The position numbers and the translations under genes are program-made. A stretch of DNA of 64,000 nucleotides from a bacterium. GTDB taxonomy: Bacteria; Myxococcota_A; Bradymonadia; Bradymonadales; Bradymonadaceae. Positions 25,353-34,745 of this stretch are shown piece by piece. A model generated the notes under the pieces. That model was not told where the DNA came from. It saw nothing but the letters and a program-made list of their open reading frames with translations, and did no database searches. The stretch is taken from the NCBI GenBank assembly GCA_030427705.1, contig JAUIBR010000011.1, forward strand, positions 92,199 through 156,198. The letters run 5' to 3'. The first letter of the stretch is position 1. The number at the start of each line of letters is the position of its first letter.

Positions 25353-26498
25353 ATGAACAAACATAAACAAACACCGTTCTATCTGGACTGCAACGCAACG
25401 ACACCGATTGAGCCCGAAGTGTTGGAGGTTGTGAGGTTCTTTTTGGAAGACGAGTTTGGTAACTCCGGCAGTCGTACGCACGAGTTTGGGGCCCGGGCCA
25501 AAAGAGCCGTGGAGAACGCTAGGGGGCTGATCGCAGCGGAGTTCGGGGCAGAAAAAGACGAGGTGATTTTTACGAGTGGAGCAACCGAGTCCAATAATCT
25601 AGCGATCCTCGGTTTGCGAGAGTTCGGCGAGTCGAATGAAAGAATGCATGTCGTCACGACCGCGATCGAACACAAAGCAGTTCTAGAGCCTTGTCAACGA
25701 CTCGAAGCGGCTGGTTTCGAGGTTGATTTTGTTGCACCAAAGCCAAGCGGTGCTGTGTTAGCTGAAGATGTTCTGTCCAAGGTGAGAGAGGACACACTCT
25801 TAGTAAGTGTAATGGGGGCAAACAACGAGACCGGGATCCTGCAACCCATTCGAGAGATAGCAGATGGACTACCATCAGCCCCATACTTCCATGTCGATGC
25901 TGCGCAGACTTTCGGGAAAGAGGAAGGTCTCTGCACCGATTTAAGAGTCGATCTGTGCTCCGTTAGTGCACACAAGGTTTTCGGTCCGAAAGGAATTGGC
26001 GCGCTTTTGGTTAGACGTCGTGGATTCTCACGACCACCTGTCAGTGCGCTCATGGTAGGCGGCGGTCAAGAGCGGGGGCTTCGTCCAGGGACGCTGCCTG
26101 TTCATCTGGTGGCAGGGTTGGGGAAGGCAATTGAAATTGCTCAACGTGATCGTTCACTGCGGATGGAGTTGGTCAAAAAGGTTCGTGAGAACCTTCTGTT
26201 CGCTCTCAGCGAACTAGATTTCCACCAACATGGGGAAGAAGAGCTGTGTCAACGACATGTTCTGAACTTCTCCATCCCTGGGCTTGATTCAGAAGCTGCA
26301 ATTTTGGCATTGAAGGGAGTTGCTGCGGTGTCAAATGGTTCGGCTTGCACTTCGTCGAGCTACGAGTCAAGTCACGTGCTCACGGCGATGAACCTGACCC
26401 AAGACCAAATCAATGGCGCGTTGCGATTTTCTTGGTCTCACTTGCAGGATGCCATTGATTGGCAACAGGTGGTGTCCAGTCTGGTAAACATGCTCTGA
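25353..26498 (+). CDS. dndA: Cysteine desulfurase DndA
   Basis: The ATG at 25353 gives 381 residues. PLP-binding Lys208 sits in 'SAHKVFGPKG', the catalytic Cys332 in 'NGSACTSSSYESSHVL', and 'ATESNN' binds the cofactor phosphate. This is the IscS/NifS-type enzyme that mobilises sulphur from L-cysteine for DndC. A longer reading upstream has no ribosome binding site. It ends one base before the convergent dnd-associated gene at 26500 and is transcribed opposite to dndBCDE. Confidence 0.92.
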   Translation: MNKHKQTPFYLDCNATTPIEPEVLEVVRFFLEDEFGNSGSRTHEFGARAKRAVENARGLIAAEFGAEKDEVIFTSGATESNNLAILGLREFGESNERMHVVTTAIEHKAVLEPCQRLEAAGFEVDFVAPKPSGAVLAEDVLSKVREDTLLVSVMGANNETGILQPIREIADGLPSAPYFHVDAAQTFGKEEGLCTDLRVDLCSVSAHKVFGPKGIGALLVRRRGFSRPPVSALMVGGGQERGLRPGTLPVHLVAGLGKAIEIAQRDRSLRMELVKKVRENLLFALSELDFHQHGEEELCQRHVLNFSIPGLDSEAAILALKGVAAVSNGSACTSSSYESSHVLTAMNLTQDQINGALRFSWSHLQDAIDWQQVVSSLVNML

Positions 26499-26499
26499 A

Positions 26500-26931
26500 C
26501 TAAAGCAAGCCTTTGAGTTTGCCAAGTCGGTCCGAGCGAGTTTGTTTGCATTCATCGACTAGATGAAGAATCACATCGAGTTCGGATCTATTCTTGTCCT
26601 TTTGCAGTTGTGCGTTGATTCGTTTCAGTCCGCCGTGTGCGTAGGCCTCGAAAATCTCAAATCGTTCTTCTGCCTTTTCTTCCTCTAGGATCTCAAGAGT
26701 CTTGGAATGGGCAACTGCCAAGGCGTCAACGAATCCAGCATCATCAACGTTTGCGAAATATTCCAAACGAATGCCTTCGCCCGTGCTTTCTAGCGGTAGG
26801 TAACTTTCCACGGCAAAGCCCAAAGAGGCCGCAAACATCATTCCCTTCTGCTTCGTAGCAAACACGCCTTTGTCTTTCAGCAGATCGAGTACGGACTCAA
26901 GTTCTTTAGGTGGACGAATTCGGTCTCTCAT
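26500..26931 (-). CDS. DNA phosphorothioation-associated protein 4
   Basis: The 143-residue product matches the dnd-associated protein 4 family: 'FATKQKGMMFAASLGFAVESYLPL' near residues 24-48, then 'FEIFEAYAHGGLKRIN'. It has no known catalytic motif and is found beside dnd genes. The start overlaps the end of the SMC-like ATPase gene by 4 bases, and the stop is one base from dndA's stop. It is the last gene of a four-gene minus-strand operon. Confidence 0.75.
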   Translation of the reverse strand: MRDRIRPPKELESVLDLLKDKGVFATKQKGMMFAASLGFAVESYLPLESTGEGIRLEYFANVDDAGFVDALAVAHSKTLEILEEEKAEERFEIFEAYAHGGLKRINAQLQKDKNRSELDVILHLVDECKQTRSDRLGKLKGLL

Positions 26932-28985
26932 AGCTCAACCTCCTTGATAACGGTCCAATCATAAGCGGCTCCGTTTTCTCGAACCTTGTAGTTGAAATGG
27001 GTCGTGTGAAACTGGCCTGTTTTGGGTTCAACTTCAGGTCCATGCAGTTCCAACACATAGACGCGCCCAACCGCACTCGCCAGGCTGTTCGCTACGGTTC
27101 CCTCCCATTGGTCCAATGAGTTGATGATCACCAACTGTGGCACCGTTTTCAAAAGCCCTCTTGGTACTGTTCCTTTGAAGTAGTCGTCCATGGTTGCAAA
27201 AGGTGCGTCCATGACGAGAGGGTAATCACCGCCTGCGAAGAACTGTGAATCTTCGGAATTTGCTGCCTCCGAAGCTAGCCGAATCAGGCTTCCGACGAAT
27301 CCAAGTGCCAAAGCACGTTGATTGGCCGCAGATGTGGCAGATGCGACCCAGTCTCCATTGGCTCCTCTTTCGCGAATACTCAGACGGAAGTTGTTGTCGA
27401 AGGAAACTAATCGATCGAGTTGAGCCATTTCACGCCAGTTTCTCTTCAACTCTACGTCGAGATAATCTTGCACGAGTCCGACCCACCCCTCCCGAATCTC
27501 GCGAAATGCATTTGCCACTTTTCGGGTGGATTCGGCTCTCTGGGCGGACAGTCTAGCTGCTGCTTCCTTTCCAGCTGCTTTCGTTCGTTGGTCGAGCTTT
27601 GCATCTAGCGTCTCGCTAAGTCGCGAACGTTTTTGGGCTGTGACTCCCATTTCATGGCCTAGATTGGCCAAATGCTCACTGAATTCTCGCAGAAGCGCTT
27701 GGAGCCTGGCTGCGTCAACTTCAAAACGTTCCGATCCCTCAAGCTTTGAAGCCAAACTAGAGTGCTCGGCTACCGCTCGACGGTGTTCATCACGCAATTC
27801 AGCAAGAACATCGCGAGCAGATTCAATATCTCCCTCAAACTGGTCTATTCGTGCACGAAATGAGTTGAGGTTCCCGCGCAGACCCAAAACCGCAGATTCT
27901 ATGGACGCCAGTTGATTGTGGTTTCGCCAAGCCCTAAGAATCTGTCGTTCGGGCTCCTCTAGAGTACGTCCGCAGATACACTCACCATCATCGAGGAGGT
28001 CGTCGACAAACTGGGGTTTGATTTTTGCAGGCAATTCACCGGTCGCGACGGCTTCCTGCGTAAGCTTATCCGCGTCGTTGATGATACTTGGATTCAACCA
28101 CAGAAAACCGCTAGGAGACAATATCCGCGCAACCTCGGCTTCTTGGGACGCGATTCGCTTATCAAGTCCTTCGATTTTCAGTTTGAGTTCCCGCTTCTTT
28201 TCGACGATTGGCCGTATCTCGTTATAATTTTGAAGTTCGTTTTCGACGCTTTCGTACTGCTTGTTGAGCTTTGTCCGCTTCTCCTGCTGATTTTCATATT
28301 TTGCATTGAGACTCTCGAGCTCGGACTCGATCGCGGCAATCTCTTCCGTTAACCGTCGAACTTCCCCCGAGGATTTCTGCTTGAGTTGTTTTTCGAACTC
28401 TTTCGAAGCAAGCTCGAGGTGGTGAATCGATCGGTCAACCAGTTTTAGGTCGATGAACTCCTCTACGGCAGACTTTAGTTTGTCAGCTCCGGATTGTGCG
28501 ACCAACTCATTGAGATCCTCGCCTCGGAAGAAAAAGAATCCTGCCAATTCCTCCGGTAACAGTTGCTTAATCAAAGCCGTTGGGTCATCGCAAGGGCGTG
28601 TTTCGCCGCTCGGGTCAACGGTCATAACGTGGAATTGGGTTTCCCCTGCTGCGAGTGACCCGTCACTCTCTTGTTCGAAATCGATAGAACGTTCAGCGGT
28701 ATATCGATGACCTCTTGCGTCAAACACTAATCGGACACGAACCGTCGTTGTTGTTTCGTCCGCCGGCAGATTTGCCACCGCGTGATAAGACGCGAGCTCA
28801 GTTGGATTTTCGAAATCCTTTTTGCCGTATAGACACCAAAGACATGCCTGAATCAGCGTGGTCTTTCCTGAGGCGTTTTCCCCTAGGATCACCGTCAGGC
28901 AGTTATCCCCGGGTTGGGCTAGACTGATTTTTTGAGAGCCAGTGATTTGGCGGAAGTTCTGAATCTGAATTTCTCTGAGTATCAT
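26928..28985 (-). CDS. SMC-like AAA ATPase of the Dnd-associated operon
   Basis: The 685-residue product has Walker A GENASGKT (35-42), a long coiled coil (about 180-520) interrupted by a C-x-C hook (GECICGRTL), and a Walker B-like 'VMDAPFATMDDYF'. It is distinct from DndD but the same general Rad50-type design. The 4-base overlaps with the genes on both sides indicate coupled translation. In this position it could act in effector or DNA-remodelling steps of phosphorothioate-based exclusion. A match to a Pbe-type protein is possible but not established here. Confidence 0.8.
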   Translation of the reverse strand: MILREIQIQNFRQITGSQKISLAQPGDNCLTVILGENASGKTTLIQACLWCLYGKKDFENPTELASYHAVANLPADETTTTVRVRLVFDARGHRYTAERSIDFEQESDGSLAAGETQFHVMTVDPSGETRPCDDPTALIKQLLPEELAGFFFFRGEDLNELVAQSGADKLKSAVEEFIDLKLVDRSIHHLELASKEFEKQLKQKSSGEVRRLTEEIAAIESELESLNAKYENQQEKRTKLNKQYESVENELQNYNEIRPIVEKKRELKLKIEGLDKRIASQEAEVARILSPSGFLWLNPSIINDADKLTQEAVATGELPAKIKPQFVDDLLDDGECICGRTLEEPERQILRAWRNHNQLASIESAVLGLRGNLNSFRARIDQFEGDIESARDVLAELRDEHRRAVAEHSSLASKLEGSERFEVDAARLQALLREFSEHLANLGHEMGVTAQKRSRLSETLDAKLDQRTKAAGKEAAARLSAQRAESTRKVANAFREIREGWVGLVQDYLDVELKRNWREMAQLDRLVSFDNNFRLSIRERGANGDWVASATSAANQRALALGFVGSLIRLASEAANSEDSQFFAGGDYPLVMDAPFATMDDYFKGTVPRGLLKTVPQLVIINSLDQWEGTVANSLASAVGRVYVLELHGPEVEPKTGQFHTTHFNYKVRENGAAYDWTVIKEVEL

Positions 28986-29188
28986 TTGAATACCCTCTCA
29001 GTTATCGCCACGACCTGATCCTTCATCCCGTGCGGCTTGTTGAGGTGTCGGTTTGCCGCCTCGAGCTCAAGGACGAGCCTAAGAAGCTCAAACTCCTCGT
29101 CGTTCAATCCGCTTATCACGCGGTCGAACAACTCCTTCTTGCCTCTCTCAACTTTGTCCCAAGAATTTACACGCTCATCGTCCATCAT
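28982..29188 (-). CDS. DNA modification system-associated small protein
   Basis: The 68-residue product is helical and charged, matching the small protein annotated beside helicase/ATPase genes in DNA-modification systems. It overlaps the helicase gene by 14 bases upstream and the ATPase gene by 4 downstream. No motif indicates an activity. A bridging or regulatory role is inferred from position. Confidence 0.65.
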   Translation of the reverse strand: MMDDERVNSWDKVERGKKELFDRVISGLNDEEFELLRLVLELEAANRHLNKPHGMKDQVVAITERVFK

Positions 29189-31256
29189 CTCGCTCCACTA
29201 GGGTGTCCAATAGATGCAATCTTTCCAAGACGTTCCACAACTCGTGGCGCGCCTCGGTTTCGTTTGATGCCAATTTCAGGAACTCTCGCGCACGGGACAT
29301 TTCCCGCTTCACCAAGTTCCGATCTGTTTCCGTTGCTTTGTGGCCCTCCGGTGGGACCACGAAAAAGTCAAAAATCTCTGCCTTTTCTTTGCCAGGTGCT
29401 GTTCGTAATACACGACCCCGACGCTGTATGAATTGGCGAGGATTCGTCGAGCTAGCCAGCACAAAAGCTCTTCGAATCTCGGGAATATCCACGCCCTCAT
29501 CTAAGCATCGGATCGCGACCAAGACTTGAATTCGCCCCTCGCGAAACTCAGATAACAACGCTTCGCGATCGGACTTGGATGTACGTGAAGTATAGGAAGC
29601 TGCATTCATTCCCATGTCGTGGGAAAGCATTCTGACCACTTCGTCAATCTGGCGCGCAAACGCCTCGGTTTCGTTATCTTCTGATGTGTCCAGCCGACCA
29701 TCTCCGCAGTAGACCAAGCTATATGGTTTGGATCTGTATGGTTCAATCGAGCGTTTCAGCAGCTCCAACTTCTGGGACGCGCCTGCGATTAACCGAGCCC
29801 GAGCTATCAGGAGTTTCTTCGCGGGTTCGGGAAGTGAGTTTTCTTCGCCACCAAACGACATCGCTCTGGCAATTCTAGCCGAGAGGTCAGCGTAACGTTC
29901 GTATTCTTGGGAATCGAGAGCTACCTTAACTGGGTGGTAGTCGTATGAAACGAGCGCAGGCGGTGACGCTTCCATTGCGTCTCGCATGCTGAATTCGAAT
30001 ACGGTATCGCCAAAGTAGTTTCGTATGGATGTTGACCCTCGTTCGTCTCTAAAGCGTTCAGGAGTCGCCGATAGTCCCAGTCTCATGGACACTCTTTCCG
30101 GCAAGGCTAACGAGAGATTGTCTGCGCCAAAATTGTGAACTTCGTCGGCGATAATCAATGTGGGAACTTCAAGTCGTTTGATGAGAGTCTGCATAGCGTC
30201 AGATGCGAAGGTTGCGTTTGACGCGACGAGGCTAACGACTTGTCTGAGGTCTCTATTTGCCAGTCGAATCGTGTTGTGAGCGTCTGACTCCCAGTTGTCT
30301 CGTCCCCCACTGCACTTGATCGGTTGTAAACCAAACCACGCCATTGTTTCAGCCCATTGGTCCACGAGCACCAAATATGGGGCTACAACGACAATCGCCA
30401 GTGGTCCGCCTAGGTGCTTGTACAGACGCAGTGCAGTGGCAAGACTGGTGATTGTCTTTCCCGTGCCTGTCGCCATCTCGTAGATACCGATCCCTCCGGC
30501 ATCGAACCAACGCGCGATTGCTTCCTTTTGGTAATCTCGGAGCTTGAGGCTAGCAGGTTTAACAACGACCTCCGCAAATCGACTATAGCGAGAATCTTTC
30601 GCAGAAGTTGCTGAGTCGGAACCCTCATCTTTAGTCTCGACCAGCCCTAAAGCGAGCGCTTTGTGGAGGGCAAAGACATCAAGGCCCTGAGTGTTGTCTG
30701 ACCAGAGAGCTGCAAATCTTTTGACAAAGGCGGGGAGGTTCTCTTGTTGGGTGTCCACATGCGCTAGTTCAAAATTCTCAGAGTATCCACCGTAGGTTTC
30801 GTTTACCGATCCCGAAAACGCGATCTGCGGTCGCCCTGCCAAGAAGCCCACGCCAAACTTCTCGTGATAAATTGCGTTGTGGTTGTCTGTGACGCGCGCC
30901 AACTGAATGTGGATTTGAGAGTTCGCCAGACCCCACGCCAGAAGCTTTTGACCGAATGCTTTGTTTCTCGCGATAGTTGGTACTGGTTGCTCTAAAAGAG
31001 TCTTTGGCTTTTCCAGCGCCTGAATGATAGCTTCGAGATCGGGCCTTCCAAGTAAGGGGCTGCACACCAAACGAAGCTCCCCCCCACGAACAAAAAATCT
31101 TCGCCACTCTTGGGGTGCCAGCTCGAATACCCCACTGCTGAAATAGCCTGATGCCCGCCAGATCTCGTCGCAACTTTCTAGCAGTGGTAGCAATACACCA
31201 TCCCGCAATTTGTTATTGGTGCCCCTAACAACTTCCCAGTGCCGACTTTCGAACAC
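29175..31256 (-). CDS. PLD-like nuclease/SF2 helicase of the Dnd-associated operon
   Basis: The 693-residue product has a PLD-like N-terminal half with an HxK motif (His131, Lys133) and 'FSGSVNET', then an SF2 helicase core: Walker A ATGTGKT (262-268), DEVHN (371-375), 'LSATPERFRD' and a motif VI 'FIQRRGRVLR'. It is likely a DNA-acting helicase with a degenerate or active nuclease domain. It lies 100 bases after the TerB/sigma-like gene and overlaps the small protein gene, so it leads the four-gene operon. It is a prime candidate for the restriction-like effector. Confidence 0.85.
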   Translation of the reverse strand: MFESRHWEVVRGTNNKLRDGVLLPLLESCDEIWRASGYFSSGVFELAPQEWRRFFVRGGELRLVCSPLLGRPDLEAIIQALEKPKTLLEQPVPTIARNKAFGQKLLAWGLANSQIHIQLARVTDNHNAIYHEKFGVGFLAGRPQIAFSGSVNETYGGYSENFELAHVDTQQENLPAFVKRFAALWSDNTQGLDVFALHKALALGLVETKDEGSDSATSAKDSRYSRFAEVVVKPASLKLRDYQKEAIARWFDAGGIGIYEMATGTGKTITSLATALRLYKHLGGPLAIVVVAPYLVLVDQWAETMAWFGLQPIKCSGGRDNWESDAHNTIRLANRDLRQVVSLVASNATFASDAMQTLIKRLEVPTLIIADEVHNFGADNLSLALPERVSMRLGLSATPERFRDERGSTSIRNYFGDTVFEFSMRDAMEASPPALVSYDYHPVKVALDSQEYERYADLSARIARAMSFGGEENSLPEPAKKLLIARARLIAGASQKLELLKRSIEPYRSKPYSLVYCGDGRLDTSEDNETEAFARQIDEVVRMLSHDMGMNAASYTSRTSKSDREALLSEFREGRIQVLVAIRCLDEGVDIPEIRRAFVLASSTNPRQFIQRRGRVLRTAPGKEKAEIFDFFVVPPEGHKATETDRNLVKREMSRAREFLKLASNETEARHELWNVLERLHLLDTLVERDDGR

Positions 31257-31356
31257 TCAACCCAACCCAGCTTCATGAAGGTGGAACGGCGGAAACTATA
31301 CGTCACATTCGATCTGAGTGCCGACATTGTCAACGCCCGCAAGATTCCACTTCCTC

Positions 31357-34083
31357 TCATTGCCGCAACAAGCGATAGAGCGCATCGACGCTGCGTGATT
31401 TGATCTCGTCATCAGCTGGTGCTGCTTCGGTCTTTGGTTCAACAAGTGCCGACAAGCTTGCACGAGTCGCTTCGTCCAGTCCTTCCATCTTAAGCACTCG
31501 TTCTGCGCACGAGGTTGTTCCGAGGCTCTCACATAGAAAGTTTGCCACCTTCGAGGCAACCTTGGCACCGTTTTTCTCGAAGTCGCTTCGGCGAGCCGCC
31601 TGATAAATCACGTCCGGACGGTTCGACCAAAGCTCGAACAGAGCCTCATCTGTTTCCTTAGTGATGTGAAACGCCCCGCCAACAAGTTTGGTCACTTTTC
31701 CGCCGGACACGAGGGCATCCAGCCTGGTTCGGATGTCATCACGGTCCCAACTCAACCCTTCATCGTTAACTGCTGTGCACAACTCGCCAAAGAAGATTAC
31801 TCCCCAGTTTTCAATGACCTCCATGAGAGTTTGTTCGTTGAGCTGTGAGTCAGCCGTAGCGAGTGCGATCATTTCGCCCCGACCGACCGCGAATCTCTTG
31901 TCCTTTGAGGCTAAGCTCCAAAGTACCGTCGATGGCTCAAAGACCTCGCGAATTGGAGTGTCACTTATCGAGCTCACTAAGGATATCGCGGTTCTCTGTT
32001 CTCCTGGAGATAGCGTCTCAAAAGCTCGATCGAGAATCTGTTCGACAGCATCAGAACTAAGTCCAAGCGAGCTAATGTGAACCAATCGTCCATCGCCGGT
32101 GGGCACGACAGAGCGAATGCTCAGAATATCCTCACCGGACAAGCTTTGGTCATCCAGCTCCTCCAGTACTTCGTCAATGGAGAGAGGTTCGTCCGCGGCG
32201 CTTAAGACCTGCTCAACTGCGCTCTCTACTCGGTTGTTTCCGGTCAGAAATGTTGTGCGCCATGCAACTACACTACCGTCTAGCGGGATAACGCCACCAT
32301 GGCGGCTCAACGCAGATGCAAGTAGGTAGGGGGTCACGCCAGGAATTTCTTCAAATTGCTCTTCGAAGATTTCGATAATCTTCCGGCAATCGACAGCTTC
32401 TGCGACCGTCTTCAGGTGCCCCTTCCCAAACTCTACTGCTTCATTGAAGTCTTGTTCGTTGATTGGAATGTTTTCGATGTGAACGAAGTGTCGTGGCCCG
32501 TAGGCTAGCACCTCATCGCAATCATAAAGTTGTTTAATAAGTTGGGACTCTGAAAACTCCTTTGACTGGATATCGTGGATCGACCGGATTCTCGCCTTTA
32601 CCTCGTCAATTTTGCATGGGCGACCAAACTCGTGCACCAAATCCCCAAATCGTTCCTTTAGCGAGGCCCAAGGGAGGAAGTACCATCCATCGTGACTTCT
32701 GAGTCCCCACTCTTGGGCCAAAAGACACCCCAAGACCTCCGCATCCATTGCGAGATCTACGCTAGCTGCTACATCGACAACGTCGCGTTCATGGATTCGG
32801 CTTCGACCCATCTGTTGAAGGGAAGATTTCAAGTTGATTAGCGGGTCTGTTGCATCTGGTTCTGACAATGCGAATAGGAAATCCCCACGCTCCTCCACGT
32901 GGTCGAACCCGGCGATGGTGACGAGCAACTTCAATTCGTCGGGAGAAACCGACTCTGGAAGAAATTGGATGAGATGTTCGATCGGCTGATATGAGCTAGC
33001 CAACAGCTTGTTCGCGAGTTCCTTTGCCCATTTCGGAAACCCAACTTCGCGCCCCTGAGAGCGTAGATTCGACACGCCACGAATCTGCCGTTGCCGAATC
33101 GCTTCGCGGCTCACGTTCTCGCGCACAGCGATGGCCTGTAGAGTTTGTCCATCGAGGCGTGAACGGACAGTATCTACTAAGCTATGACCAACCGACTTCT
33201 TGAGGGTTTCCCACCAGTCTGAAACAGAGTCGTCATCGGACAACTCGTCCGTGTCCAAACTGAGGGCGCGAACATGGTCCTTGGCGCGCTTCTTAAGGGC
33301 GATGATCTTTGCAACCTTCTTGGCGCCGATACCCCGTGTATTGCGAACCCGAGTTTCATCAAGATGAAGCAGGTCCTGAATAGTATCTACACCAAGAGTG
33401 GTAATGGAGTTCTGCACCAGACTTGGAGGATTGAGCGCCTGAACCGATTGAGCGGCCCATTCCAAAGCCGACTCGCTCCAATGTTGGTCAGATTCGATCT
33501 CGGAAATCTCCGAGTGCGACGCTAATCCCTCCGTTTCGAACACTGGAATCTGTCCCGAGAGCTTTCGACAAACGGCAATCTGTCGCTCGAAGACGCGGTC
33601 GTCAATTTGGAGGTGCTTCTGCATCTTTCGCAGGAACTCTTCTTCTTGCGGTTGAAACACGCCGTCCGCAATAGCAATATCGAAGAGTGCGTCCATCAAC
33701 GATTCCAATTCTGTGGCCGAGAGTTCCTTTTTCAGTTCGCTGGCAACAAACTCAATGTCAACGGACTGAGAGCGAATCAACTCTACAGATTCTTCCAGTC
33801 TACCAATTGCATCAAGTCCAACACGATCCAGTCCGGTGCTCGCAAGTCGGCGAATCTCGTCCATTTCGCGATCGGCAAGATGGTCGTCTGCGATTGCCAT
33901 GGCAATGCAGATATCGGCAATGGAGTGGTTCTCGACCGCGCGATCTTCTGTCAGCTCCTGCAATATGAGGTTTCGCAGGTCTTCAGCTTCCATTCGCGGC
34001 TCGAAATCGATGTCCAACGCCCAACAGAGATTGTGGAGTTGCTCTTTATCTTTTGTCTCGAGGGAGTCTTTGAATACGCTCAT
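31357..34083 (-). CDS. Large TerB/alphaCTD/sigma-region-4-like protein
   Basis: The 908-residue product has recognisable parts in order. Residues about 50-175 form a TerB-like helical domain with two acidic repeats. Residues 220-265 form a helix-hairpin-helix of the RNA polymerase alphaCTD kind (TRGIGAKKVAKI). Residues 310-340 match sigma70 region 4 (LQAIAVRENVSREAIRQR). The remaining 560 residues hold several repeats that look like winged-helix or HARE-HTH units. It could sit on RNA polymerase or DNA and regulate the neighbouring operon. It lies upstream of the helicase gene on the same strand. The combination is unusual, and the function is not established. Confidence 0.7.
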   Translation of the reverse strand: MSVFKDSLETKDKEQLHNLCWALDIDFEPRMEAEDLRNLILQELTEDRAVENHSIADICIAMAIADDHLADREMDEIRRLASTGLDRVGLDAIGRLEESVELIRSQSVDIEFVASELKKELSATELESLMDALFDIAIADGVFQPQEEEFLRKMQKHLQIDDRVFERQIAVCRKLSGQIPVFETEGLASHSEISEIESDQHWSESALEWAAQSVQALNPPSLVQNSITTLGVDTIQDLLHLDETRVRNTRGIGAKKVAKIIALKKRAKDHVRALSLDTDELSDDDSVSDWWETLKKSVGHSLVDTVRSRLDGQTLQAIAVRENVSREAIRQRQIRGVSNLRSQGREVGFPKWAKELANKLLASSYQPIEHLIQFLPESVSPDELKLLVTIAGFDHVEERGDFLFALSEPDATDPLINLKSSLQQMGRSRIHERDVVDVAASVDLAMDAEVLGCLLAQEWGLRSHDGWYFLPWASLKERFGDLVHEFGRPCKIDEVKARIRSIHDIQSKEFSESQLIKQLYDCDEVLAYGPRHFVHIENIPINEQDFNEAVEFGKGHLKTVAEAVDCRKIIEIFEEQFEEIPGVTPYLLASALSRHGGVIPLDGSVVAWRTTFLTGNNRVESAVEQVLSAADEPLSIDEVLEELDDQSLSGEDILSIRSVVPTGDGRLVHISSLGLSSDAVEQILDRAFETLSPGEQRTAISLVSSISDTPIREVFEPSTVLWSLASKDKRFAVGRGEMIALATADSQLNEQTLMEVIENWGVIFFGELCTAVNDEGLSWDRDDIRTRLDALVSGGKVTKLVGGAFHITKETDEALFELWSNRPDVIYQAARRSDFEKNGAKVASKVANFLCESLGTTSCAERVLKMEGLDEATRASLSALVEPKTEAAPADDEIKSRSVDALYRLLRQ

Positions 34084-34204
34084 AGGAATCTCGAAATTCT
34101 AACGTCCATGAATCAGAATCCGTGTGCTGATGCATCATAAGATGGCATAAAGAAACAGAAGTACACAACGCAAGGTGAGAGCTTCCCTGTGCATCCGGAA
34201 TAGT

Positions 34205-34221
34205 CGGCACGAATCGTGCCG
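34205..34221. repeat. Dispersed palindrome CGGCACG-AAT-CGTGCCG
   Basis: Perfect 7-bp arms around a 3-base centre lie in the intergenic region before the decayed NurA/EcsC locus. The same design is found at 54076-54092. Confidence 0.75.
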
Positions 34222-34283
34222 CAGACCATAATCAAAAACGCAGACCAATTGACGATGAGGCTTGCCTACACCACGATGGGGTC

Positions 34284-34500
34284 ATGAACGAGTACTGGGG
34301 AGAAATAGACCTTCGCATCGACCCTTGGGACCACACACGGGGCGTCCATGGAGTTCGCGCATTTCGAAGAAGACGCGAGCGAAGACATCCAGTTGGATGT
34401 TGAGTGTGACGCTGAGGATTGGGCACCGATCGAACCCGAGCCTCGACCACTTCCCGACCAGCTCCATTTTGTCGACGGCATTCGTCGACTCGAGTCACGG
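34284..34500 (+). pseudogene. NurA-like nuclease 5' fragment, frameshifted
   Basis: From ATG 34284 the frame reads MNEYWGEIDLRIDPWD, then shifts by one base around 34326-34346. The next frame continues 'MEFAHFEEDASEDIQLDVE', then 'LPDQLHFVDGIRRLESR', matching the conserved N-terminus of NurA-like proteins (WGxxxxRxDPW ... FVDGxRRxEAR). The intact gene would continue for 300 or more residues, but at 34501 the sequence changes to EcsC-like. This is a dead gene remnant, probably of a NurA-HerA-type locus lost by deletion. Confidence 0.65.
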
Positions 34501-34745
34501 GGTTCGCAGGTGGCTTCAAAAGCAGGCGTTAAGCTGCTTCGACAATACCTGCGCGGCGCTGTGCTCCAAGCTGTAAAGAGTTCTTTAAGAAGTTAGGAAT
34601 CGTGTTCACAAGAAAGGCCATCGAGAAGGCACTCCCGTTCGGAATCGGGGCAGCAATAGGTGGTACTGCTAATTATGCGTTGACAAAATATGTAGGGAAA
34701 CAAGCACGAACCTGGTTCGTACTCGATGCTACGATGGATGATTGA
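34501..34745 (+). pseudogene. EcsC-like 3' fragment fused to the NurA remnant
   Basis: Residues 'KLLRQYLRGAVLQAVK' run in the frame of the NurA fragment. After a second frameshift near 34577 the frame continues 'FFKKLGIVFTRKAIEKALP', 'GIGAAIGGTANYALTKYVG' and 'ARTWFV' to a TGA at 34745. This is the C-terminal end of an EcsC-family protein. The two fragments are joined without a gap, as expected after an internal deletion that removed the 3' part of one gene and the 5' part of the next. Confidence 0.6.
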
